A stretch of 64,000 bases of DNA from Pseudomonas bijieensis. GTDB taxonomy: Bacteria; Pseudomonadota; Gammaproteobacteria; Pseudomonadales; Pseudomonadaceae. Shown here piece by piece: positions 48,638-56,855 of this stretch. A program made the position numbers and the translations under genes. Position 1 is the first letter of the stretch. Every line of letters begins with the position of its first letter. Under the pieces are notes generated by a model. That model was not told the origin of the DNA, did not search any database, and saw only the letters and a program-made list of their open reading frames with translations. The stretch covers positions 2,294,001 through 2,358,000 of the forward strand of contig NZ_CP048810.1 of the NCBI RefSeq assembly GCF_013347965.1. The letters run 5' to 3'.

Positions 48638-49579
48638 TCAGGCCTCGGAAGATGTCTGCTTATAGTTGTAGCCGATCGGGTGCGGCATGTTGCGAGCCTT
48701 GGCCAATTCGATCTGCTTCTGCCGGTCGATGGCGCTGCGCCGGGTTTTCTCGCTCAGCTTATCCCAGCAATGTGGGCAACTGATGCCAGGTACATAGTGC
48801 TCCGAGGCGCGGTCTTCGACGCTGACCGGAGTACGACAAGCGTGACATTGATCGTAGTCGCCTTCGCTGAGGTCGTGGCGAACGGTGACGCGGTTGTCGA
48901 ACACGAAGCAGTCGCCGCGCCACTTGGTTTCTTCCTGAGGCACCTCTTCGAGGTATTTCAGGATGCCGCCCTTGAGGTGATAGACCTCGTCGAACCCCTG
49001 GCCAAGCATGTAGCTGGAGGCTTTTTCACAACGAATGCCGCCGGTGCAGAACATCGCGACTTTCTTGTGCCGGGCCGGGTCGAAGTTGGCTTTGATGTAC
49101 TCGGGGAATTCGCGGAAGCTGGTGGTCTTGGGATCGACGGCGCCTTCGAAGGTGCCGATGGCCACTTCGTAATCGTTGCGGGTATCGATCAGCAGCACTT
49201 CCGGATCGCTGATCAGTGCGTTCCAGTCCTGCGGTTCGACATAGGTGCCGACCTGCTTGTTCGGATCCACGCCTTCAACGCCCAGGGTGACGATTTCTTT
49301 CTTTAGCTTGACCTTGGTGCGGTAGAACGGCTGCTCGTCGCAGTACGACTCTTTATGGTCGATGTCGATCATGCGCGGATCGTTCTTGAGCCATGCCAGC
49401 AGGCCATCGATGCCTTCACGAGTACCGGAAACCGTGCCGTTGATGCCTTCTTCGGCGATCAGCAACGTGCCTTTGATGCCGTTGTCGAGCATGGCCTTGA
49501 GCAGGGGCTCACGCAGCTCGACGTAATCTTCCAGGGTGACGAACTTATACAGTGCCGCCACGACAATGGGTTGTGCCAT
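48638..49579 (-). CDS. trhO: tRNA uridine(34) hydroxylase (rhodanese-like, YceA/TrhO)
   Basis: A 313-residue protein that hydroxylates U34 of some tRNAs, giving ho5U, with oxygen. The N-terminal acylphosphatase-like part ends near residue 95. The rhodanese domain (about 125-220) has [21 protein letters not shown] and the active cysteine in [11 protein letters not shown]. The C-terminal cysteine motifs (CHACR and CPHC) suggest a zinc site. The ATG follows GGAGAAAC. It is preceded by the bolA-side terminator and a REPIN. Confidence 0.93.
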   Translation of the reverse strand: MAQPIVVAALYKFVTLEDYVELREPLLKAMLDNGIKGTLLIAEEGINGTVSGTREGIDGLLAWLKNDPRMIDIDHKESYCDEQPFYRTKVKLKKEIVTLGVEGVDPNKQVGTYVEPQDWNALISDPEVLLIDTRNDYEVAIGTFEGAVDPKTTSFREFPEYIKANFDPARHKKVAMFCTGGIRCEKASSYMLGQGFDEVYHLKGGILKYLEEVPQEETKWRGDCFVFDNRVTVRHDLSEGDYDQCHACRTPVSVEDRASEHYVPGISCPHCWDKLSEKTRRSAIDRQKQIELAKARNMPHPIGYNYKQTSSEA

Positions 49580-49625
49580 GGGTGTTTCTCCAGGTGGCTA
49601 CCCTCGTAAAGGGTGAACCGGATGC

Positions 49626-49656
49626 GAAAAAAAACGCGCCGGGTGAGCGGCGCGTT
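49626..49656 (-). terminator. Rho-independent terminator downstream of the BolA family gene
   Basis: AACGCGCCGC and GGCGCGTT pair on the minus strand, followed by an 8-T run. It ends the DUF2059-bolA transcript before trhO. Confidence 0.9.
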
Positions 49657-49717
49657 GCGGATTCTAACAAAAACGATGTGGCTTTAGGAGCGAAGTGCCC
49701 TGAAGCGAAGCGCTTAT

Positions 49718-49808
49718 CGTGGCGAGGGAGCTTGCTCCCGCTCGACGGCGAAGCCGTCGCTCAGGGGGCCGCTTCGCAGCCCAGCGGGAGCAAGCTCCCT
49801 CGCCACAA
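49718..49808. repeat. REP pair (REPIN), GTGGCGAGGGAGC type
   Basis: CGTGGCGAGGGAGCTTGCTC and its inverted copy (GAGCAAGCTCCCTCGCCAC) flank an inner GACGGCGAAGCCGTC palindrome. It lies between the bolA stop and its terminator. Confidence 0.92.
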
Positions 49809-49839
49809 AAACTTGTTCACCCAAAAGCAGGTTGCCCGC

Positions 49840-50139
49840 TCAGTGCTTGCTACCACCGGCACAGGTCGGCGAAGCCGGGGCGGCGTCGATCTGCGCCCAT
49901 TCTTCAGGGGTGTAGGTGTGCAGCGCCAACGCATGGAATTCGCCCATCAGTTCGCCCAGCGTGCCGTAGACCTTCTGGTGACGCTTGACGCGATTGAGCC
50001 CTTCGAACTGCTGGCTGACCACCACGGCCTTGAAGTGGGTCTGCAGGCCACGGCTGTGCATGTGGCTTTCATCCAGCACTTGCAAGTGCTCAGGCTGCAA
50101 GAGCCCGAGTGTCGATTCGATGCGTTGTTGCATGCTCAT
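49840..50139 (-). CDS. BolA family protein
   Basis: A 99-residue protein with the BolA fold (KH-like): IESTLGLLQPEHLQVLDES, the HSRGLQTHFKAVVVSQQFEG central block, NRVKRHQKVYGTLGELM and the VHALALHTYTPEEW-type ending (EFHALALHTYTPEEW). A histidine in the ESHMH segment and a C-terminal histidine could ligate an iron-sulfur cluster with a monothiol glutaredoxin. BolA proteins affect iron-sulfur trafficking, cell shape and stress response. It is 12 bp after the DUF2059 gene on the same strand. Confidence 0.92.
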   Translation of the reverse strand: MSMQQRIESTLGLLQPEHLQVLDESHMHSRGLQTHFKAVVVSQQFEGLNRVKRHQKVYGTLGELMGEFHALALHTYTPEEWAQIDAAPASPTCAGGSKH

Positions 50140-50151
50140 ACCGGGCTCCGC

Positions 50152-50673
50152 TTACGGCTTTTTCTTGGCAGGGGCAGCGGCTTTTGGCTCGAGCTCGGCC
50201 GTCATGTCGGCCAGCAGCTTGTTCACCACCGGCACCGCGCTTTCCAGCTTGGCCTGGGTCAGTTGGGCCGATTGCTGGGTCAACTGCGGCATTTTTTCCA
50301 GGACTTTCTTGCCCAATGGCGATTGGTAGAAGGCTACCAGGTCCTTGAGCTCCGACTCGCTGAAGTTGCTGGTGTAGAGCTTGACCATGTCCGGCTTGAG
50401 CTTGTTCCAGCCGATAGCCTGGTCCAGCGCGGCATTGGCCTTGGCCTGGTAGGTTTCCAGGGTGGCTTTTTTCGACTCAGGGGCCTTGGTCTGTTCAAAG
50501 CGCTGGGCAAACATCTGCTGCACTTGCATGTACACCGGAGTGCCCAGTTTGTCAGCGTGCGCCAGGGTCAGGAACGCTTCGGCGCTGGCGTTGTGGCTGG
50601 CGGTATCGGCGAAAACAGGGCCGCTGGCACACACCAGAGCAACTGCGGTACAGATGGCACGAAGACGGGTCAT
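50152..50673 (-). CDS. DUF2059 family periplasmic protein
   Basis: A 173-residue exported protein. ATG 50673 is preferred, because AAAGGAAA lies at the right distance; a frame from 50688 begins with an ATG inside that ribosome site. The signal peptide (MTRLRAICTAVALVCASGPVFA) has a cleavage site before DTASHN. The domain (residues about 60-150) carries DMVKLYTSNFSESELKDLVAFYQSPLGKKVLEKMP, the DUF2059 core. A basic Ala/Lys/Pro tail ends the protein. The function is unknown. It is divergent from fumC. Confidence 0.85.
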   Translation of the reverse strand: MTRLRAICTAVALVCASGPVFADTASHNASAEAFLTLAHADKLGTPVYMQVQQMFAQRFEQTKAPESKKATLETYQAKANAALDQAIGWNKLKPDMVKLYTSNFSESELKDLVAFYQSPLGKKVLEKMPQLTQQSAQLTQAKLESAVPVVNKLLADMTAELEPKAAAPAKKKP

Positions 50674-50875
50674 CGAGTTTCCTTTCATTACAGGCGAGGT
50701 AAAACCCCAAGGGCGACCATTCTGCGCCTAAAAAACGCCGGGCCTCAACCCCGATGCTTGTCGGGTCCGATTGACGGGCCGAATCCGCCACGCCTAGATT
50801 GAGGGAAGATTGAGGGAACCGGTACCGCCCATCTGGGCCTAAACTGCGCATTCAGCCTTTAAGGAGTTTGACCCG

Positions 50876-52270
50876 ATGAGCCGTATCGAAACCGACAGCC
50901 TGGGCCAGGTTGAAGTCCCGGACGACGCCTACTGGGGCGCCCAGACACAGCGTTCCATGATTAATTTCGCCATTGGCAACGAACGCATGCCGCTGTCGGT
51001 GCTGCACGCCTTGGCACTGATCAAGAAAGCCGCCGCGCGGGTCAATGACCGCAACGGCGACCTGCCCGCCGACATCGCCCGCCTGATCGAACAGGCCGCC
51101 GACGAAGTGCTGGCCGGCCAGCATGACGACCAGTTCCCGCTGGTGGTCTGGCAGACCGGCAGCGGCACCCAGAGCAACATGAACGTCAACGAGGTAATCG
51201 CCGGGCGTGCCAACGAACTGGCCGGCAACCCCCGCGGCGGCAAGAGCCCGGTGCACCCCAACGACCACGTCAACCGCTCCCAGAGTTCCAACGACTGCTT
51301 CCCCACCGCCATGCACATCGCCGCCGCCCAGGCCGTCCACCAGCAATTGCTCCCGGCCATCAGCGAGCTGTCCGGTGGCCTGGCGGAACTGGCGGCGCGC
51401 CATATGAAGCTGGTCAAGACCGGCCGTACCCACATGATGGATGCCACGCCGATCACCTTTGGCCAGGAACTGTCGGCGTTCATTGCCCAACTCGATTACG
51501 CCGAACGGGCGATCCGCGCGGCGTTACCGGCGGTCTGCGAACTGGCCCAGGGCGGCACGGCGGTCGGCACCGGGCTCAACTCACCCCATGGTTTCGGTGA
51601 AGCGATCGCCGCTGAACTGGCGGCGCTGTCAGGCCTGCCATTTGTCACCGCACCGAACAAGTTTGCCGCGCTGGCCGGCCATGAACCTCTGACGTCCCTG
51701 TCCGGCGCACTGAAAACCCTCGCCGTGACCCTGATGAAAATCGCCAACGACCTGCGCCTGCTAGGCTCAGGACCACGGGCCGGGTTCGCCGAAGTGAAGT
51801 TGCCGGCCAACGAACCGGGCAGTTCGATCATGCCCGGCAAGGTCAACCCGACCCAGTGCGAAGCCTTGTCGATGCTGGCCTGCCAGGTCATGGGCAACGA
51901 CGTGACTATCGGCTTTGCCGCCAGCCAGGGTCATTTACAGTTGAACGTGTTCAAACCGGTGATCATCCACAACCTGCTGCAATCGATTCGCCTGCTGGCC
52001 GATGGTTGCAGCAACTTCCAGCAGCATTGCATCGCCGGACTGGAGCCGGACGCTGAGCAGATGGCCGCGCACCTGGAGCGTGGTTTGATGCTGGTGACCG
52101 CGCTGAACCCGCACATCGGCTACGACAAGTCAGCGGAAATCGCCAAGAAAGCCTACGGCGAAGGGCTGACCCTGCGTGAGGCCGCGTTGCAGCTCGGGTA
52201 CCTGACCGATGAAGAGTTCGATGCCTGGGTGAGGCCGGAGAATATGCTGGAGGCGGGTAGCCAGGGCTAA
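50876..52270 (+). CDS. fumC: Class II fumarate hydratase
   Basis: A 464-residue, iron-independent homotetrameric enzyme of the TCA cycle. It starts [26 protein letters not shown], has [17 protein letters not shown], the second region with [12 protein letters not shown], and the class signature [15 protein letters not shown]. The alternative FumA/B class would carry an iron-sulfur cluster. Pseudomonas carries two fumC genes, and the iron-independent ones are induced by iron limitation or oxidative stress. The ATG has AAGGAG eight bases upstream. It is divergent from the DUF2059 gene. Confidence 0.95.
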   Translation: MSRIETDSLGQVEVPDDAYWGAQTQRSMINFAIGNERMPLSVLHALALIKKAAARVNDRNGDLPADIARLIEQAADEVLAGQHDDQFPLVVWQTGSGTQSNMNVNEVIAGRANELAGNPRGGKSPVHPNDHVNRSQSSNDCFPTAMHIAAAQAVHQQLLPAISELSGGLAELAARHMKLVKTGRTHMMDATPITFGQELSAFIAQLDYAERAIRAALPAVCELAQGGTAVGTGLNSPHGFGEAIAAELAALSGLPFVTAPNKFAALAGHEPLTSLSGALKTLAVTLMKIANDLRLLGSGPRAGFAEVKLPANEPGSSIMPGKVNPTQCEALSMLACQVMGNDVTIGFAASQGHLQLNVFKPVIIHNLLQSIRLLADGCSNFQQHCIAGLEPDAEQMAAHLERGLMLVTALNPHIGYDKSAEIAKKAYGEGLTLREAALQLGYLTDEEFDAWVRPENMLEAGSQG

Positions 52271-52282
52271 CGCCGGACCCCA

Positions 52283-52371
52283 TGTGGGAGCGAGCCTGCT
52301 CGCGATAGCGATGTATGAGTCGACTCTTCATCGACTGTCAGGCCGCATCGCGAGCAGGCTCGCTCCCACAG
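52283..52371. repeat. REP pair (REPIN) after fumC
   Basis: TGTGGGAGCGAGCCTGCTCG and an inverted copy ending CAGGCTCGCTCCCACA, about 40 bp apart, lie between the convergent ends of fumC and the EamA transporter gene. Confidence 0.93.
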
Positions 52372-52396
52372 CGGTTCATGTCAGACATGCCACCTT

Positions 52397-53359
52397 CTAT
52401 CGCTCTACAGCCAAACGCTCGCGCCGTGCCTTGAGCCCGGCGATGAGCGACGGCCCCAGCGCCACCAGCGCCGACCCCAGCACCACCAGCACCGCCCCGC
52501 CATAGCCCAACAGATTGATCTGCTCGGCATGGACATAGTCGGGCCACCACCAGGCCGCCATCGCCACTGCGGCAAAGGTCACCAACGGCGTGATCGCCAG
52601 GGTCGCACTGACCCGTGACGCTTCCCAATGGGCCAGGGCTTCGGCAAACGCGCCATAGGCAATCAGAGTGTTGAGGCAGCAGGCGAGCAACAACCAGCCT
52701 TGCAACGGGCTTAATTGCAGCGCCTCCAACGGATGTACCCAGGGTGTGAGCAGCAACGCGCAGAACAGGTAGATCACCATCATCACCTGCAACGAATTCC
52801 ACACCGTCAACAGTTGCTTCTGGCCCAAGGCATAGAACGTCCAGACCGTCGACGCCAGCAACACCATCAGGACCCCGGCGGTGTAGTCGCTCAGGGACGT
52901 CAGCAACTCGCCCAGGCGCTGGTTGAAAAACAACGTGAAGCCAATCAACAGCACCAGCAGGCCGATGCCCTGCCCCACGCTGAAACGCTCCTTGAACACG
53001 AACAGACTGGCGACCAGCAACATGATCGGCCCCATCTGCACCACCAGTTGTGCGGTGCCAGGGCTCAAGCGGTTCAGGCCCATCAGGTACAACACGTAGT
53101 TGCCCACTAGCCCGAGCACCGCCATCGCCACCAGCCAGCCACCGCGAGGGCCCAGGACCTTGCGACTGGGCAGACGCCGGGTGGCCGCCAAATAGATGAA
53201 CAACAACCCGCCGGACACCAGCAAGCGAAACCAGGTCACGGTGACCGGGTCCATCACTTGCAACACTTGCTTGAGCTTGATCGGCAGGATGCCCCACAGC
53301 AAGGCGGTCAACAGGGCGAGGAACAGGCCATAGACCCAGCGACCGGACGATATGTGCAT
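52397..53359 (-). CDS. DMT family (EamA) inner membrane transporter
   Basis: A 320-residue protein with ten predicted transmembrane helices in two EamA repeats (about 5-140 and 150-300). Each begins with an alpha-helical hairpin such as GLFLALLTALLWGILPIKLK and TAGVLMVLLASTVWTFYALGQ. ATG 53359 is chosen because GAGGGT lies just upstream; the longer frame from 53392 has no ribosome site. The substrate is unknown; this family exports amino acids, nucleosides or other metabolites. It is convergent with fumC. Confidence 0.88.
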   Translation of the reverse strand: MHISSGRWVYGLFLALLTALLWGILPIKLKQVLQVMDPVTVTWFRLLVSGGLLFIYLAATRRLPSRKVLGPRGGWLVAMAVLGLVGNYVLYLMGLNRLSPGTAQLVVQMGPIMLLVASLFVFKERFSVGQGIGLLVLLIGFTLFFNQRLGELLTSLSDYTAGVLMVLLASTVWTFYALGQKQLLTVWNSLQVMMVIYLFCALLLTPWVHPLEALQLSPLQGWLLLACCLNTLIAYGAFAEALAHWEASRVSATLAITPLVTFAAVAMAAWWWPDYVHAEQINLLGYGGAVLVVLGSALVALGPSLIAGLKARRERLAVER

Positions 53360-53548
53360 GCAACCCTCGAAGCTCAAGACATGAACGGCCATTCTAGGCG
53401 TCTATCGCTGCACGACACAGGGACAGTTAGGCGTCGGGCGCTCATGGGATTGTATGGGTCGCAGCCGTCGATCGGCTGGACAGGCGAGAATCAGGGACTG
53501 CACATATGCTCATTTGAAACTGACCTCGCTGCACCCTGGAGACCCGAC

Positions 53549-53747
53549 ATGCTTGGCAAACGCGCCCTGGATCCCGCCCCTACGACCATTTTTTCGCAGC
53601 GACCGGATCTGCCGGGTCAATGGCGAGTTCTATTTCAATACCCGCGAAGGCACCCAGGAAGGGCCATTCGCCAGTCGCGAGGATGCCTTGCGGGAGGTGG
53701 AAGCGTATGTGCAGCGAATGCTGCAACTGACCCAGGTTGCCAGCTAA
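53549..53747 (+). pseudogene. Small DUF6316-like protein, frameshifted in a T6 run
   Basis: The start MLGKRALDPAPTTIF is read from ATG 53549, with CTGGAGA upstream. The conserved part (RSDRICRVNGEFYFNTREG then QEGPFASREDAL) is in the next frame, joined at a run of six T (53589-53594). Removing one T makes a continuous protein of about 65 residues, like small Pseudomonas proteins that I associate with DUF6316. Otherwise the gene is broken. Function unknown. It follows the EamA gene in divergent orientation and is followed by a REPIN. Confidence 0.65.
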
Positions 53748-53774
53748 ACACTCCCACGGCTGGCGCAACATTTT

Positions 53775-53889
53775 TGTGGCGAGGGAGCTTGCTCCCGCTG
53801 GGTCGCGAAGCGGCCCCCCTGCCGATTAATAAACCGCACCGATCGGCGCCTGCTTCGCAGTCGAGCGGGAGCAAGCTCCCCTCGCCACA
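53775..53889. repeat. REP pair (REPIN), GTGGCGAGGGAGC type
   Basis: TGTGGCGAGGGAGCTTGCTC and an inverted copy (GGAGCAAGCTCCC-CTCGCCACA) are about 65 bp apart, with a further CGAAGCGG / CGCTTCG palindrome-like segment between them. It lies downstream of the thiolase gene. Confidence 0.9.
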
Positions 53890-53902
53890 AAAGCGCTTGC
53901 GG

Positions 53903-55087
53903 TTATCTCACCACCTCGAACAACCCAGTAGCCCCCATCCCGCCGCCCACGCACATGGTCACGATGCCGTAGCGCAGGTTGCGTCGTTGCAGCTCACGCA
54001 CCAGATGCCCCACTTGCCGCGAGCCGGTCATGCCGAACGGATGGCCGATGGAGATCGAGCCGCCATTGACGTTGTACTTTTCCGGATCGATTTCCAGCCG
54101 GTTGCGGCTGTACAGGCACTGGGAGGCAAACGCCTCGTTGAGTTCCCACAGGTCGATATCGGCAATCTGCAAGCCCTTGGCCTTGAGCAGCTTGGGCACT
54201 GAAAACACCGGGCCGATGCCCATCTCGTCCGGCTCGCAACCGGCCACGGTGAAACCACGGAAAAACGCCTTGGGCTTGAGCCCCAGCGCCAAGGCTTTTT
54301 CCAGGCTCATCACCAAGGTCATTGAGGCCCCGTCGGACAACTGCGACGAGTTGCCCGCCGTCACCGATCCGTCTTCGGCAAACACCGGTTTCAGGCCGGC
54401 CAGGCTCTCGTAGGTGGTGTCCGGGCGGTTGCAATCATCGCGATCGACCACGCCATCGAGAATCTGCACCGCGCCGGTCTGCTTGTCCTCGACCCGGTAT
54501 TTGACCGCCATCGGGATAATTTCGTCATCGAACAACCCGGCCGCCTGGGCCTTGGCGGTGCGCATCTGGCTCTGCAAGGCGTAGCGGTCCTGCTCTTCGC
54601 GGCTGACCTGGTAACGGCGGGCGACGATCTCGGCCGTCTGGCCCATGGGGAAATAGATCCCGGGCACCTGCTCCTTGAGCAGCGGGTTGATCAGGTTGTC
54701 GGTGTTGACGCTTTTCATCGTCAGGCTGATGGACTCCACGCCGCCGGCCACGATGATGTCGCTGCAACCGGAAGCGATCTGGTTGGCCGCGATGGCGATG
54801 GCTTGCAGGCCCGAGGAACAGAAACGGTTGAGGGTCATGCCGGCGGTGCCGATGCCCAATTGCGAGAGCACCGCCACGTTGCGCCCAATGTTGTAACCCT
54901 GGGCGCCTTCATTGGACCCGGCTCCGACGATGCAGTCCTCGACACTGGCCGGGTTGATGTCATTGCGCGCCAGCAGGGCGTTGACGCAGTGAGCCGCCAT
55001 GTCGTCCGGACGGGTCATGTTGAACTTGCCGCGAAAGGACTTGGCCAGGCCGGTCCGTACGCTGTCGACGATCACCACTTCACGCAT
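53903..55087 (-). CDS. Acetyl-CoA C-acyltransferase (thiolase)
   Basis: A 394-residue homotetrameric thiolase. The nucleophilic cysteine is in TLNRFCSSGLQAIA (about 89), the general-base histidine in ISIGHPFGMTG, and the second catalytic cysteine in VTMCVGGGMGATGLFE. Whether it is a degradative (FadA-like) or biosynthetic (PhaA-like) thiolase is not decided by these motifs; the LRYGIVTMCVGGG ending is nearer to FadA-type proteins. It has no fadB-like partner next to it. It is flanked by a REPIN and, divergently, by no close gene. Confidence 0.9.
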   Translation of the reverse strand: MREVVIVDSVRTGLAKSFRGKFNMTRPDDMAAHCVNALLARNDINPASVEDCIVGAGSNEGAQGYNIGRNVAVLSQLGIGTAGMTLNRFCSSGLQAIAIAANQIASGCSDIIVAGGVESISLTMKSVNTDNLINPLLKEQVPGIYFPMGQTAEIVARRYQVSREEQDRYALQSQMRTAKAQAAGLFDDEIIPMAVKYRVEDKQTGAVQILDGVVDRDDCNRPDTTYESLAGLKPVFAEDGSVTAGNSSQLSDGASMTLVMSLEKALALGLKPKAFFRGFTVAGCEPDEMGIGPVFSVPKLLKAKGLQIADIDLWELNEAFASQCLYSRNRLEIDPEKYNVNGGSISIGHPFGMTGSRQVGHLVRELQRRNLRYGIVTMCVGGGMGATGLFEVVR

Positions 55088-55190
55088 GGCTGTACCTCAT
55101 TGTTGTAGTCGGTTGAGAGTGAATCGAGCATAGATCCACTGCATAACCGACCGCGACAATCATTCACCTCGCGTATGCGTGCTCATCGTC

Positions 55191-56705
55191 CTAGCGCTTC
55201 TTCTTGCGAGCCTGTCGTGCGCTGCGCTCGAAAGCCGCCTCCAGCGCCTGATTGAGGGTGCGCAACACCTTGACCCGCGCCCAGCGCTTGTCGTTGGCTT
55301 CCACCAATGTCCAAGGGGAAATCTCAGTGCTGGTGCGGTCTACCATGTCGCACACCGCGGCGCGGTAGGCGTCCCACTTGTCGCGGTTGCGCCAGTCATC
55401 CTCGGTGATCTTGAAACGCTTGAACGGGATGTCCTCACGCTCCTGGAAACGCTCCAACTGCGTTTCCTTGTCGATGGCCAGCCAGAACTTGACCACCACC
55501 ACGCCGGCATCGGCGAGCTGCTCCTCGAAGTCGTTGATTTCACCGTAGGCCCGCAGCCAGTCGGCCTGGCTGCAAAACCCCTCGACCCGCTCCACCAGCA
55601 CCCGGCCGTACCAGGAGCGGTCGAACATGGTGAACTTGCCGCGCGCGGGAATATGCCGCCAGAATCGCCACATGTAAGGGTGGGCGCGCTCTTCTTCCGT
55701 GGGTGCGGCAATCGGCACGATGCTGTATTGGCGCGGGTCCAGGGCCGCCGTGACCCGTCGGATCGCGCCGCCCTTGCCCGCCGCGTCATTGCCTTCGAAC
55801 ACCGCCACCAGGGCATGCTGGCGCATGCGTTTGTCCCGCAGCAGGCCAGCGAAGCGCGCCTGCTCGGTGATCAGCTGTTCTTCGTAGTCGGCCTTGTCCA
55901 GGCGCCGGGTCATGTCCAGGCTGTCGAGCAAGGTGATCTGGCCATCCAACTCCGGCAGCGGCGCCACACTGACCTTTTGCGGCTTGACCTTCGACCGGTC
56001 CAGGGCCTGGCGCAAGCCGTCGAGCAGGATCCGTCCGACGGTGAGGCTGCGATAACAACTGTCCATGCCTTCGATCACATGCCACGGTGCGTAATCGCGA
56101 CTGGTGCGGCGCAGCACCCGCTCACCATACTTGACGAACTTGTCGTAGGTCTGGGACTGCTGCCAGTCCAGCGGGCTGATGCGCCAGCTGTGCAGCGGAT
56201 CATCCTTGAGCCCCTTGAGCCGGGCCTTCATCTGTTTCTTGGACAGGTGGAACCAGAACTTGAAGATCAGCGCGCCTTCGTCACAGAGCATTTTTTCCAG
56301 GCGCTCGGCACCGGCGATCGCCTGGTCGAGCCGCGGGTCCTTGAACTCGCCATGGACCCGGCCCTGCAGCATCTGGCTGTACCAGTTGCCGAAGAAAATC
56401 CCCATGCGCCCCTTCGCCGGCAGCATCCGCCAATAACGCCAGGCCGGTGGCCGCGCCAGTTCCTCGTCGGTCTGCTGGTCGAAGGTGCGCACTTCGATCA
56501 GCCGCGGGTCCATCCACTCGTTGAGCAACTTCACCGTCTCGCCCTTGCCCGCGCCTTCGATGCCGTTGATCAGCACGATGACCGGAAACCGGCCCTGCTG
56601 CTGCAACTCGAACTGCGCCTCCAGCAGCGCCTCACGCAGGGCCGGTACCTCGGCCTCAAAGGTGTCTTTATCAATGGCATGACCGATTTCAGCGGATTCA
56701 AACAT
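55191..56705 (-). CDS. pap: Polyphosphate:AMP phosphotransferase (class II PPK2)
   Basis: A 504-residue protein with two fused PPK2 domains. Each has a Walker A (NGIEGAGKGE near residue 46, EGNDAAGKGG near 300) and a Walker B or lid region (FDRSWYGRVLVERVEGF in the second). ATG 56705 is chosen because AAGGAG lies seven bases upstream. It transfers phosphate from polyphosphate to AMP, making ADP, and helps keep up the nucleotide pool in stress. The C-terminal tail ARQARKKKR is strongly basic. The first domain is likely structural and the second catalytic, as in other tandem PPK2 enzymes. Confidence 0.92.
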   Translation of the reverse strand: MFESAEIGHAIDKDTFEAEVPALREALLEAQFELQQQGRFPVIVLINGIEGAGKGETVKLLNEWMDPRLIEVRTFDQQTDEELARPPAWRYWRMLPAKGRMGIFFGNWYSQMLQGRVHGEFKDPRLDQAIAGAERLEKMLCDEGALIFKFWFHLSKKQMKARLKGLKDDPLHSWRISPLDWQQSQTYDKFVKYGERVLRRTSRDYAPWHVIEGMDSCYRSLTVGRILLDGLRQALDRSKVKPQKVSVAPLPELDGQITLLDSLDMTRRLDKADYEEQLITEQARFAGLLRDKRMRQHALVAVFEGNDAAGKGGAIRRVTAALDPRQYSIVPIAAPTEEERAHPYMWRFWRHIPARGKFTMFDRSWYGRVLVERVEGFCSQADWLRAYGEINDFEEQLADAGVVVVKFWLAIDKETQLERFQEREDIPFKRFKITEDDWRNRDKWDAYRAAVCDMVDRTSTEISPWTLVEANDKRWARVKVLRTLNQALEAAFERSARQARKKKR

Positions 56706-56855
56706 GGGCAGCTCCTTCCGGGGATGGGCCAAGACTAGCGGATTGGATGCGGCCCTGTGCAGCAGATTCCATCCAGATGCGCGCTCTATTGCGATGGGTC
56801 AAGCAAGCCCATACCGATCGGCTAGAATGGCCGCTCAGTTTTGACCGAGCCTGCC

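Noticed and set aside
49717..49811. Possible CRISPR-like repeats (recurring palindromes in gaps)
   Set aside because: The repeats occur as inverted pairs in separate gaps, without regular spacers or cas genes; they are REP elements.
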